Source of the DNA: Gemmatimonadaceae bacterium
GTDB taxonomy: Bacteria; Gemmatimonadota; Gemmatimonadetes; Gemmatimonadales; Gemmatimonadaceae
Assembly: GCA_013697785.1 (NCBI GenBank)
Contig: JACCWE010000144.1
Span: forward strand, 1-64,000
Reading direction: 5' to 3'
Length of the DNA stretch: 64,000 nt
Shown here: positions 52,237-60,534 of the stretch, piece by piece
How the letters are laid out: each line of letters begins with the position of its first letter
Position numbering within the stretch: position 1 is the stretch's first letter
Notes under the pieces: generated by a model
What the model saw: only the letters and a program-made list of their open reading frames with translations
What the model was told of the DNA's origin: nothing
The model's database searches: none
Program-made: the position numbers and the translations under genes

Positions 52237-54243
52237 CTAAGTTGTTCGCTTCTTGATCAGAATCGCCGCCTCCGCATTCCTCAGCTTGATGGTGGTCACG
52301 GGTGAGCCGAGGGTCCCGTCGGCGTGCAGAGGAACCCACGTCTCGCTCGATGGAAGTGGGATCGAGATGGCTGAGGCATCGTCGTAGCGTTGCGTTCCCC
52401 ATCCCGTTTGTGGCCGCACTATCACGAGCGCACGATCGAAATCGCGCTGAAATACAGCCACCCGCTGACCGAACGGATCGGTGCTCACTACGGACTCTGA
52501 CAGCTGCTGACGGGTGGCCGTCGGGTGTCCGATGTTTGCCTCCTGCGCCGTTATCCACACCGTCGAGAAGGGGCGGCTCCATTCGTTCACGAGCTGAAGC
52601 TGCAGCTTGTCAGGCGAATGGGGGACGACCATGTAGTAACTCGCGAGCTCCATCATCTTGATCCGATGGAATGCACTGTCTGCGCTACCACCCAGACGCA
52701 ATTTCACGGAATTCATATCCGAGTAGTCGAGAGCGTCGACGAAGTTCACGGACACCGAAGCGCCGAGCATCTTGTCGATCCAACTCCAGGTGGCGGGCAG
52801 CCCGGTGTAGAGCGGATTGTTCGCCTTCTCCATGTGAGTGGCACCGGCCGCGCTGACGTCCGCGAAATCGGGATCGAAGTTGTACATCCCCGTATTTGGC
52901 TGCAGCATGGTCGCTCCTATTGCGTTCTTGAGCGTGCGAAGCAGCGCCGCGTAGTCGGTAAAATACTGGCCGCTGGGCGGCCAGCTGGTGGCGCTGCTCG
53001 TATATTCGCTCGAGCGGCCAGTCGAGTCCTTCAAAAAGGTTGCGAGATCTCCCGATGCCTGAACATCGATGAACAGTCCATCCTGGCCCAACCCCAAACG
53101 TCGGAAACGATCCGTTTGGTAGGCGATGAGGCCTGGATCCCCTGGGTTAATTACCCAGACGTATGAGTTCCAACCATACGGCTTCAGGCGATGTGCGGCG
53201 TCGGCAGGCTGACCGAGGCGATGCAGGAACGCGGTCTCAATGTTGTACTGCGTATGCGCGGAATACCATCTCACCGCATCATCGTACCACTGGCTGGCGG
53301 GGAGGCCGGTTGACGGCGTCGCGGAGGGTAGCACGGTGAAGCCGAGGAGCACGTACGGATAATTCTGGATCGTTGGGTTTACGGCTTTCCACGCGGCAGC
53401 ACTGCCTGACATCGAGAGGTCGTAATGCTGTCCCGCCCATTGCCGCTCAACGCTGTTCCACGAGTAATAGAAATCCGTGACGGCGGTGCGGATGTGCGAC
53501 CAGTGCGGCGACACAGCACTGTATCCGTTATACAGCGAGCCGGCGGACGTGGGTGGGAGCGGCGGCGGAGGTGGCGGCGGGGCCGGCTGATTCGGCGTCT
53601 CTGGTGCGGGTGGGTGCGCCACGCTGGCGCCAACAACGGTCAGTTGCGCCGTAGCCTCATTAGAAGCCGTATGCGCGAGAATGTTGACCGAGCCGGTCGT
53701 AACACCGGTGACCGCGCCAGTCGAGTCGACGCTCGCCACCGATGGGTCGGCGCTCGTCCACGTCACTCGTACGTTGGCAAGCGGGTGATTATTGACGTCC
53801 GTGACTGACGCCTGTAAGCGGAGCGAACTGTGAACGGAGACCTGCGCGGTTCCAGGATTCACGCTCACCCACGTTGGCGTGGGCGGTGTGTTGGACACAA
53901 TCACGAGCGCCGAGACGCGTCGGTGCCCCGACGCGATCGTGACTTGCGCGCTCCCGATGGAGTGCGCGCTCACAGTTCCATCGCTGGCTACTGATGCGAT
54001 TGAAGAATCGCTCGTGCTCCACAGTGCGGGTTGACCGGCGATGTCACGACCGGCCGAATCCAGCATGCGAACGGAGAGCAACAGCGACTGGCCGGGAGGC
54101 ATCGTCGGCTGCGCCGGCGAGATGATCAACCATCGCGCGAGCGACTGTGGCGTAGTTGCAGAAGCCGACGGATCGGTCATTGCCGAGCAGGCGACGAGAG
54201 TCGCGCAGCTCGCGAGCGCGAGTGCGTAGCGAGAAATCGACAT
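52237..54243 (-). CDS. c-di-GMP-riboswitch-controlled lipoprotein with two Ig-like domains and putative glycoside hydrolase domain (GHL15-like), copy 2
   Basis: Lipoprotein of 668 aa: signal with lipobox 'LASCATLVACSA' (Cys at ~19), two BIG2 bacterial Ig-like domains (~40-120 and ~125-205; 'WSTSDSSIASVASDGTVSA' and 'WTSADPSVASVDSTGAVTG'), a proline-rich linker with eight consecutive prolines or so (~218-232), then the barrel domain shared with copies 1 and 3 ('SPHWSHI', 'TDFYYSW', 'NPTIQNYPYVL', 'QRDFDRALVIVRPQTGWG'). The putative active-site strand reads 'GLFIDVQASGD', with Val where the other two copies have Glu, so catalysis may differ or be lost. The Ig domains probably hold it to the cell surface or matrix. 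Confidence 0.7.
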   Translation of the reverse strand: MSISRYALALASCATLVACSAMTDPSASATTPQSLARWLIISPAQPTMPPGQSLLLSVRMLDSAGRDIAGQPALWSTSDSSIASVASDGTVSAHSIGSAQVTIASGHRRVSALVIVSNTPPTPTWVSVNPGTAQVSVHSSLRLQASVTDVNNHPLANVRVTWTSADPSVASVDSTGAVTGVTTGSVNILAHTASNEATAQLTVVGASVAHPPAPETPNQPAPPPPPPPLPPTSAGSLYNGYSAVSPHWSHIRTAVTDFYYSWNSVERQWAGQHYDLSMSGSAAAWKAVNPTIQNYPYVLLGFTVLPSATPSTGLPASQWYDDAVRWYSAHTQYNIETAFLHRLGQPADAAHRLKPYGWNSYVWVINPGDPGLIAYQTDRFRRLGLGQDGLFIDVQASGDLATFLKDSTGRSSEYTSSATSWPPSGQYFTDYAALLRTLKNAIGATMLQPNTGMYNFDPDFADVSAAGATHMEKANNPLYTGLPATWSWIDKMLGASVSVNFVDALDYSDMNSVKLRLGGSADSAFHRIKMMELASYYMVVPHSPDKLQLQLVNEWSRPFSTVWITAQEANIGHPTATRQQLSESVVSTDPFGQRVAVFQRDFDRALVIVRPQTGWGTQRYDDASAISIPLPSSETWVPLHADGTLGSPVTTIKLRNAEAAILIKKRTT

Positions 54244-54267
54244 AGGCCAAAGTCCTTACAGGCTCTT

Positions 54268-54352
54268 CGGGCAACCCGACCGACGTAATGTGCCGGGTGG
54301 CACATCTTAGTCTCGTAGGCTTTGCGTCCCCGTCTTTCGGCGGGTTTGCCGT
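54268..54352 (-). promoter_or_regulatory. Cyclic-di-GMP-I (GEMM-I) riboswitch
   Basis: On the minus strand P1 is GGCAA (54346-54350) with TTGCC (54270-54274). A hairpin of CCCGCC-GAAA-GACGGG type carries the GAAA tetraloop and is followed by GACGCAAAGCC, then a second arm holding ATGTGCC ... GGCACAT and ending GGTCGGGTTGCC. The conserved parts equal those of the riboswitch at 35812-35902. It ends about 25 nt before the ATG of the second lipoprotein gene. Confidence 0.9.
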
Positions 54353-54586
54353 TGTCGCCGGGCGTCAGCCCGTGCGATCGTGCCGTACTGTGGGTTAGTA
54401 GGATGATCGTAATGGTCAGACGCGCCTTCTTTGTCTGACGTCACGATGCTTCTTACACGCGGTTTTGTCGCTCGCATCGCACACTTAACGCCGCGGCGTT
54501 GGCACGTATGATTACAGTCGCGTTCCTCCTCGCTGTGCGCCGTGCAGAGTCAAGAAATTCTATGCGGCGTCGACATTGTGTGGGCG
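54353..54586. other. Leader/intergenic region upstream of the second c-di-GMP-I riboswitch
   Basis: No gene is seen. It holds GTCAGAC ... GTCTGAC (54415-54421 and 54433-54439), a perfect palindrome AACGCCGCGGCGTT (54487-54500) and, on the minus strand, a possible -35 box TTGACT near 54550. No convincing -10 box was found. With the riboswitch it makes a leader of 200-300 nt, as for copy 1. Confidence 0.45.
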
Positions 54587-55678
54587 CTATGGACCGACGC
54601 TGACCGACACGTTTTGCGCGCTTGGAGGAGACGACGAGATTCGATCCTTGATGGCGAGAAACGGACGCTCGATGATCTTGAACGAGCCCCACGCCATACA
54701 GAGCGTAGCGGCGTAACCCACGGCGAACGTCAGCACCTTTGGGCCATGCGGCAGGAGCTTCTCACCCACGGAGAGTCCCCATACATGATAGAGATAGCTC
54801 GGATAAGAGATCAGTCCGAGCGTACGTGTTATCGGATGGTCGAGCCACGACCAAAGCGGAGTCGTCGAAAGGCCGAGCATCTGAATCATGAAAAGCGCGA
54901 TAAGTGCTGCATCGACCGTCATCCCGACGCTGTAGTGATAGGCCAGAGAGGAATAGTGTCGAAACAGCAGAATCAGAGCGATCGGCACGAGGGGCAACAA
55001 CGACGATGATCGAATTCGCCGTTCGAGAGTAACGAACCAGCCCTCGCCAGAGGAGAGCGCGAGGAAACAGCCGATCGCCAGCGCGTCGCAGCGTGTATCA
55101 AACGCATTATACACGTAAGAGGATGGCGCGTGCAGAAACACATACAGCGCCGATCGCCAAATCACGACAGCTACGACGAGGATTCCAACGGTACGCCTCG
55201 CAACAGCGCGCGAGCGATGAAGAAGGGCGAGACACGCCAATGGCCAAAGCAGGTAGAACTGCTCTTCGACCGCCAGACTCCACGCATGCGCGATCGACGT
55301 CGTCGGGTGTCCGAGAAAAGCGTTGTAGTAGTTGACGAGATAGGTGAAGGCGACCGAGACGAGTCCGAGCGACCAGCGATGCCCCAGTACGTTGTCGAGC
55401 GTCAGCGAAAAAAGGATGAACACGTAGTACGCTGGGAAAATTCGGAGCGCACGTCTCGTGTAGAATGCACGTATCGATATCGATCCCGTCGAGGCGTACT
55501 CCCGCATCAGCAACCACGTAATGAGGAAGCCGGACAGAACGAAGAAGAGCGTGACGCCCAGATCGCCAGGAATTGCCTGCATCAATCCGGCGTGGTAGGC
55601 AATGACGATGAATACGGCGACCGCGCGAAGCCCGTCGAGCGCAGGAAGGTGTCGGGCACGCGCGACGGGCAGCGTCAC
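54587..55678 (-). CDS. Acyltransferase 3 family membrane protein (OafA/NodX-like)
   Basis: Membrane O-acyltransferase of 363 aa with about 10 helices. It starts with the family hallmark 'RHLPALDGLRAVAVFIVIAYHAG' (catalytic-type His) and has 'GVTLFFVLSGFLITWLLM', 'RRALRIFPAYYVFI' and 'AHAWSLAVEEQFYLLWPLA'. Such enzymes add acetyl or succinyl groups to surface polysaccharides. It is the last gene of the wza operon, 33 nt after the third glycoside hydrolase-like gene. GTG at 55678 is the start. Confidence 0.92.
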   Translation of the reverse strand: MTLPVARARHLPALDGLRAVAVFIVIAYHAGLMQAIPGDLGVTLFFVLSGFLITWLLMREYASTGSISIRAFYTRRALRIFPAYYVFILFSLTLDNVLGHRWSLGLVSVAFTYLVNYYNAFLGHPTTSIAHAWSLAVEEQFYLLWPLACLALLHRSRAVARRTVGILVVAVVIWRSALYVFLHAPSSYVYNAFDTRCDALAIGCFLALSSGEGWFVTLERRIRSSSLLPLVPIALILLFRHYSSLAYHYSVGMTVDAALIALFMIQMLGLSTTPLWSWLDHPITRTLGLISYPSYLYHVWGLSVGEKLLPHGPKVLTFAVGYAATLCMAWGSFKIIERPFLAIKDRISSSPPSAQNVSVSVGP

Positions 55679-55711
55679 CTACACGCGCCGACAGCGATCA
55701 TCTTGCGCACG

Positions 55712-57394
55712 CTATTGAAAGAGAATTGCAGCGTCGACGTTCCGCAACATCACACGCGTTACCGAAGCTCCGAGCGTACCGTCCCGATGAAGCAGTCGCA
55801 TCGGCTTTGACAGCGGAACTTCGATAGCGGTGTCCTCGCCGTAGACAGTCGGTCGCCAAGTCACGGCCGGTCGCACGAGCACGAGCGCGCGCTCGAATTC
55901 GCGAGCGTAGATCCGATAGCTCTGTCCTTTCGAATCGACACCCTTGGCGATAATGTGTCTCGCCCGCACAGGATGTCCAACATCCACCTCCACCGCGCTC
56001 GCCCACGCTTTGTCCGGTCGAATATTCCAGAAATTCTGCTGATCGAACGAGAGCTGCTGAGGATCGGCGCCCACCGACATGTAGTAGCTGGCGAGCTGCG
56101 TCATTTGACCGCGCTCCGTGGGCGCGTTGTAGAGCCCTCCATCGAAGCTGGGATGATTGTGCATGACGCCAGCCCATTCGGTATACGAGATCGCCGTCAC
56201 GAACTCCGTGTAGACTCCACTCGCCAGCAGATGATCGATCTGGGTCCAGCGTCCCTCCGTTCGATCGCCAAATGGATAGTTCGTACGTTCGAGCTGTGCG
56301 CCGCCGCCCGCCACGACGATTGCAGAATCCGTTGGTGTCCAGTATTCCGCGATGTTGATCAGCAGTATGCGCGGAGCAATTGCCGCGTGAATGTGCGCGA
56401 TCATCGCGGTTTCCGACGCGAGGTACGCCGCGCCGGTCGCGAATTCGTCCGTCGGCTTGATCGCGCCGTACATCGAGCCTCCGAATTCATCGAGAAATAC
56501 GCCTGCATGTCCCTGCGCGATACGAACGAAACGATCAGCCTGATACGCGCGCGAGCCTGCGTCGCCCGGATTGATGAGCCATCGATATGACTCATTCTTG
56601 AACGCTACGCGATGAGTCGAATCGTGACCACCTCGATGCAGGTATGCGGATTCGTAATCATACTTGGGATTCAACGCATACCAGCGAATCATGTCGGCCG
56701 TAAACGCCGTCGTCAGACTCGCGTTGGATTTTCCGGCGGGACTTTGCACGACCTCGTACTGCAACGCGTATGGGAAATATCGAATCGTGGGATTCACATT
56801 TTTCCACGCCGCCGCCGGCCCCGACATGATCGCATCCACTCGTGGACCGAGGAAACCGATCGTCGCGTCGCGGTCCGATGGAGACGCATAGGCCGAATAG
56901 AAATCCGTGTAGAATACGCTTATGTGCGAGTAATGTGGGGATTGAGTCGCTCCGCTCCGGGCGAGAGCTCTCGGCGCCACCTCGTTGATGTGCGCCGGCC
57001 GCGCTGCATTGGCGTCATTTTTCGTAGTGCCCACGGCGGAGGGCGAATACACGCTCACCTGAGTCGACACTACGCTCGGTCCGATCCTGCCGCTCACTCC
57101 GGTAACGCCGGCGCCGGTGGCAGTGATGACTCCATTGGCGTCGACACGGGCGATCGCAGGATTGTCAGTGGACCAGGCAACGGCGCGTTTAACAACGTGA
57201 CCGGCGGAATCACGAACCGTCGCCCGAGCGGTGGTCGATTGCCCCACGTCGAGCGAGCGACGTGCGGAGTCGATCACGATCGTCTCGGGCTGTTGTGCGG
57301 AGACGGGAGCGCAGGCGACAACAGCGCTCAGGGTGAGAAGCACCACGAGACGATTCGCGGTGTGTGCAACCAATCCGGCGATATGCTTTCGCAA
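55712..57394 (-). CDS. Lipoprotein with Ig-like and putative glycoside hydrolase domain (GHL15-like), copy 3
   Basis: Lipoprotein of 560 aa: lipobox 'LTLSAVVACAP' (Cys at ~28), one BIG2 Ig-like domain (~35-120, 'WSTDNPAIARVDANGVITA'), linker, then the same barrel as copies 1 and 2: 'SPHYSHISVFYTDFYSAY', 'NPTIRYFPYAL', 'GVFLDEFGGS' with Asp-Glu kept, 'RILLINIAEYWTPTDSA' and 'AREFERALVLVRPAVTW'. It has no riboswitch: only 40 nt separate it from the sugar transferase gene upstream, so it is made with the wza operon. This differs from copies 1 and 2 in regulation and links the family physically to the EPS export genes. Confidence 0.7.
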   Translation of the reverse strand: MRKHIAGLVAHTANRLVVLLTLSAVVACAPVSAQQPETIVIDSARRSLDVGQSTTARATVRDSAGHVVKRAVAWSTDNPAIARVDANGVITATGAGVTGVSGRIGPSVVSTQVSVYSPSAVGTTKNDANAARPAHINEVAPRALARSGATQSPHYSHISVFYTDFYSAYASPSDRDATIGFLGPRVDAIMSGPAAAWKNVNPTIRYFPYALQYEVVQSPAGKSNASLTTAFTADMIRWYALNPKYDYESAYLHRGGHDSTHRVAFKNESYRWLINPGDAGSRAYQADRFVRIAQGHAGVFLDEFGGSMYGAIKPTDEFATGAAYLASETAMIAHIHAAIAPRILLINIAEYWTPTDSAIVVAGGGAQLERTNYPFGDRTEGRWTQIDHLLASGVYTEFVTAISYTEWAGVMHNHPSFDGGLYNAPTERGQMTQLASYYMSVGADPQQLSFDQQNFWNIRPDKAWASAVEVDVGHPVRARHIIAKGVDSKGQSYRIYAREFERALVLVRPAVTWRPTVYGEDTAIEVPLSKPMRLLHRDGTLGASVTRVMLRNVDAAILFQ

Positions 57395-57434
57395 AGTAGC
57401 GCCTCGTATCGTCGATGCGATTCCTGCGATTAGC

Positions 57435-58286
57435 CTACCAGCCGCTGCGCCGGAACAGCATCACCGGCACCGTCTTCGCCATGATCTTGAGATCCTCGGC
57501 CAGGCACTGGCGCTCGAGATACTCGAGGTCGTAGCGGATCTTCGTGCGCACGTCGTCGATCGACGTGTCGTACGCATGATTGATCTGCGCCCAGCCGGTG
57601 ATGCCGGGGCGCGTGCGCTGGCGGAGTCTGTAATCGGGAAGATCTTCGCGAAGGCGAACGAAAATGCTCGGACGCTCGGGGCGCGGACCAACGATGTTCA
57701 TGTCGCCACGGATCACGTTCCACAGCTGCGGCAGCTCGTCGAGGCGGGTGCGGCGGAGGATACGGCCCAGCTTCGTCACACGCGGATCGTTTCGCGTGGC
57801 CCATACTGCCCCGCTATTTCGCTCTGCATCCGCGCGCATCGTGCGGAATTTGTAGATCGTGAAGATCATCCCACCCTGATCCTGCTTGCGATTGCTGTAC
57901 AGCGCATCGATCGCGTGGCGGCGGCGATCGAGCCCGACGCGTGTCTGTGAGTACACGATAGGACCGTGCGATGTCAGCTTGACGGCCACCGCGACGAGCG
58001 CGATCACCGGTGACAGCGCCACGAGCGAAACGGACGCGAGCGTCACGTTCACGCAGCGGTTCGCGATCTCGGAGCGATCGCGCACGACGCACGTGGGCGC
58101 GGTCTGCGGCGCGCGCCGCTCCACGCGACGTGGCGTGTCGATTCCCGCTGGCGAATCGGCAGAGGGCGTGACGATGCGTCCGCTCCCACTCCGACGTCGA
58201 GTTGGTGCGCGCTCAACCATCGGTTGTTCGCTGACCTGCGGGATACTCCACACTTTCGCTGCTCCTTCGCTACGTCCGTTGCTCAA
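57435..58286 (-). CDS. Undecaprenyl-phosphate sugar phosphotransferase (bacterial sugar transferase)
   Basis: Initiating polyprenyl-phosphate hexose-1-phosphate transferase of 283 aa, short form. One N-terminal membrane helix (~82-105) precedes the catalytic domain: 'GPIVYSQTRVGLDRRRHAID', 'FTIYKFRTMRADAE', 'RRTRLDELPQLWNVIRGDMN', 'IVGPRPERP' and 'RPGITGWAQI'. It puts the first sugar-phosphate on undecaprenyl phosphate. The region 'ALYSNRKQDQGGMI' is a small insertion between the usual motifs. TTG at 58286 overlaps the wza-like stop (TTGA); ATG at 58220 is an alternative. Confidence 0.92.
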   Translation of the reverse strand: MSNGRSEGAAKVWSIPQVSEQPMVERAPTRRRSGSGRIVTPSADSPAGIDTPRRVERRAPQTAPTCVVRDRSEIANRCVNVTLASVSLVALSPVIALVAVAVKLTSHGPIVYSQTRVGLDRRRHAIDALYSNRKQDQGGMIFTIYKFRTMRADAERNSGAVWATRNDPRVTKLGRILRRTRLDELPQLWNVIRGDMNIVGPRPERPSIFVRLREDLPDYRLRQRTRPGITGWAQINHAYDTSIDDVRTKIRYDLEYLERQCLAEDLKIMAKTVPVMLFRRSGW

Positions 58287-59128
58287 TGGCGCCTCAGTAC
58301 TACGATGGTGCTCACCAGCCCTGCGGTAATTCCGACGATCGACGCGATCAAGGCGAAATTGGTGTGATGGCGCTCACCTATCACTATCTGATCGCCCGGT
58401 CTGATGTTGAGCTGATCGAGCGTTGCTCCTTTCGCAACTTCCTGGCCGAGCAGCGTCGACGAGTAGACGACATCACTGCCGCGCTTCACCTGCGTCCGGT
58501 CGACATCCGCATTCTGCGTCGGTCCGCCTGCCATCATGATCGCATCGGCCAGCGCGATGTCCGCCGGGAGCTGATAGAACCCCGGCTTGCTCACTGCACC
58601 CATCACCGCCACACGCACCAGCGACATCGTCTGAACATCCGGCCGCTTGATGTATCGCGTCAGCTGCGTCGTCAGATACTCCTGAAGCTCCGAGCGAAGC
58701 ACTCCCTGCAGCGAGATGTCCGGCAAATTGGGCAACTTGATCACTCTCCCCGCGCGGACGACTACCGTGTCACTCACCAACGAATCGGTGCGAATCGATA
58801 AAAAAACACGGTCGCCTACATCGAAATCACCGTCGCGCAGCCGTGCACGAATCGTCGCCGCCTGCATCTGCTTCTGAGCGCGAAGCCCGGCATCGGTCTG
58901 CGCCGCGGCCTCCTGATCCGTTGTCACCGCCAGCGCCTGCAACTGCACCCTTGTCGCCTCGGCGTGCTGACTCTCGCTCGGCGGCAACAACTTGGAGGAG
59001 GGCGGGGCCGAATGGTGGCAGGCGCTGAAGCCTGCAACGAGGGCCAAACCGGTGACTGCTCCGCGGGCCAAGCTTTGCAGCCGGTCGAGGCTGTACCGAA
59101 ATGAAGTGCTCATGTACGCGGTGGTCAT
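58283..59128 (-). CDS. Polysaccharide export lipoprotein, Wza-like (poly_export/SLBB)
   Basis: Outer-membrane-type polysaccharide export protein of 281 aa (276 if started at ATG 59113). Lipobox 'LALVAGFSACHH' gives a lipidated Cys. A poly_export domain follows ('FDVGDRVFLSIRTDSLVSDT', 'ITLPNLPDI'-like 'VIKLPNLPDISLQGVLRSEL'), then an SLBB-type domain ('VAVMGAVSKPGFYQLPADIA', 'DAIMMAGGPTQNADVDRTQV', 'IRPGDQIVIGER'). The last ~23 residues form another hydrophobic helix, as in the short Wza-like proteins that end in the outer membrane. It is first in a minus-strand operon with the sugar transferase, lipoprotein copy 3 and the acyltransferase. Confidence 0.88.
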   Translation of the reverse strand: MTTAYMSTSFRYSLDRLQSLARGAVTGLALVAGFSACHHSAPPSSKLLPPSESQHAEATRVQLQALAVTTDQEAAAQTDAGLRAQKQMQAATIRARLRDGDFDVGDRVFLSIRTDSLVSDTVVVRAGRVIKLPNLPDISLQGVLRSELQEYLTTQLTRYIKRPDVQTMSLVRVAVMGAVSKPGFYQLPADIALADAIMMAGGPTQNADVDRTQVKRGSDVVYSSTLLGQEVAKGATLDQLNIRPGDQIVIGERHHTNFALIASIVGITAGLVSTIVVLRRH

Positions 59129-59222
59129 TGCACCAGCCGTGCTAGAGGTGAGAAGAATGCCATTTGACGATAAATCTTTACGGCTTGGTGACTTGAGTAG
59201 CGGCCCCAACTGAGCGGTACAG

Positions 59223-59238
59223 AGCACGGACGGTGCCA
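59223..59238 (-). promoter_or_regulatory. Sigma-54-like promoter of the wza operon
   Basis: On the minus strand TGGCACCGTCCGTGCT has a perfect -24 TGGCAC and a -12 GTGCT (consensus TTGCT), with GG-N10-GC spacing. It lies about 95-110 nt ahead of the wza-like start. Apart from this site I see no other clear element in the 455-nt gap 59129-59583, which also must hold the promoter of the plus-strand receiver-domain gene. Confidence 0.6.
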
Positions 59239-59583
59239 GTTGTGGCGAACCCTCCACAATATCGACCGCCTCATACACAATGCGGTTGCACACCGGTTAC
59301 TGAAGTGGACCGAAATGAATGACATGAGCTTGCACACGTCTGTAAGGGGTGATTCATTAGATTTGTGATACACATCGCATTGCCCGCGTGTCAGCATTAC
59401 ATCGTAGATGTGGCACCCGTGCCCCATGAAAGCGTTTCCATGCATCGCTGCGTCCGTTGGAAGCTCCTTGCGCGCAACGAGTTATCCTCGTTTCGCCCCG
59501 ATTGCACAGTACGTGCAGAGCGTGCGCCCGCACCGTAGCGCGCGTACTCGCTGCAGCGCGCAGCTCCCAGCCATCGGAAGTGC

Positions 59584-60534
59584 ATGACGGAAGACGGTCT
59601 CACCCCTCGACCTCCTCTCATTCTGCTCGCCAACGAGCACGAATGGGCCGCGCGTTCCCTCGAGACCATCCTCGGACCGCACGGCTTCGCCGTCCTGCGA
59701 GCATACACCGGTCGCCAGTTGCTCGGCCTGGTGCGGAGCGCGCAACCCGATCTGATCATGGTGGACGTGCGGCTCCCGGATATGCGTGGCGTCGACGTCT
59801 GCCGCGCGCTTCGCGACGATCCGCACTTCCCCGAGGAGACGCCGATCATCTTCACCAGCTCGGGCACGCCTGAGCGGCACGAGCGGCTCGAGGCGTTCAA
59901 GGCCGGCGCCTGGGAGATCGTCAGCCAGCCCCTCGACGCCGAAGTCCTGCTGCTCAAGCTCGATGCGTACATGCGCGGCAAGCGCGCCGTAGATCGTTTG
60001 CGCGATGAGAGTCTGCTCGACCAGGCAACGGGCCTGTATAACATGCAGGGGATGGTTCGCCGAGCGCGCGAGATGTCTGCCGATGCGCAGCGCCTCCACG
60101 CGCCGATCTCATGCGTCGCGTTCACTCCCGTCGCCACTACGGACAGCGAGATGACGTCGCCGGCGATCACCGAGATCATGGTCGAGAGGCTCGGCGCCAT
60201 CGTGCGCCGCACCGGACGCGCGTCGGATGCGATCGGCCGCCTCGGACCCACCGAGTTCGCGATCATCGCGCCTGCCACCGAAGAGCCTGGCGCGATCCGC
60301 ATGATGGAGCGGCTCGAGTCACAGCTCTCCGACATGCTCACGCAGCCCGACGGCATCGCGCAGCGCGTGGAGCTGCGCGCCGGCTACTGCTCGGTTGCGG
60401 ATGGTGCGAAATCGGCCGTAGATGCGGTGGAGATGCTGCTGCGCGCGAACTCCGCACTGCGCGACGCGCGCAGCGCCCAGCGCAGCGACGAGCTGCGCAG
60501 CTACGACAGCTCGCCGCTCAGGTTCGCCCTGTAA
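59584..60534 (+). CDS. Response regulator with receiver domain and degenerate GGDEF domain
   Basis: Cytosolic protein of 316 aa. N-terminal receiver (~10-130) with acceptor Asp in 'LIMVDVRLPDMRGVDVCRAL' and 'IIFTSSG'. C-terminal GGDEF-like domain (~145-305): 'DQATGLYNMQGMVRRAREM' matches the entry 'D-x-L-T-G-L-x-N', but the active-site motif reads 'RLGPTEFAIIAP' in place of RLGGDEF. Loss of GG and the metal Asp means it should not make c-di-GMP. It may bind GTP or act as a signalling scaffold. It overlaps the convergent wzc-like gene by 17 nt. This is notable because c-di-GMP riboswitches lie in the same EPS region. Confidence 0.8.
   Translation: MTEDGLTPRPPLILLANEHEWAARSLETILGPHGFAVLRAYTGRQLLGLVRSAQPDLIMVDVRLPDMRGVDVCRALRDDPHFPEETPIIFTSSGTPERHERLEAFKAGAWEIVSQPLDAEVLLLKLDAYMRGKRAVDRLRDESLLDQATGLYNMQGMVRRAREMSADAQRLHAPISCVAFTPVATTDSEMTSPAITEIMVERLGAIVRRTGRASDAIGRLGPTEFAIIAPATEEPGAIRMMERLESQLSDMLTQPDGIAQRVELRAGYCSVADGAKSAVDAVEMLLRANSALRDARSAQRSDELRSYDSSPLRFAL

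Noticed and set aside
57395..57434. A third c-di-GMP riboswitch ahead of lipoprotein copy 3
   Set aside because: Only 40 nt separate it from the upstream gene and none of the GEMM-I core is present.
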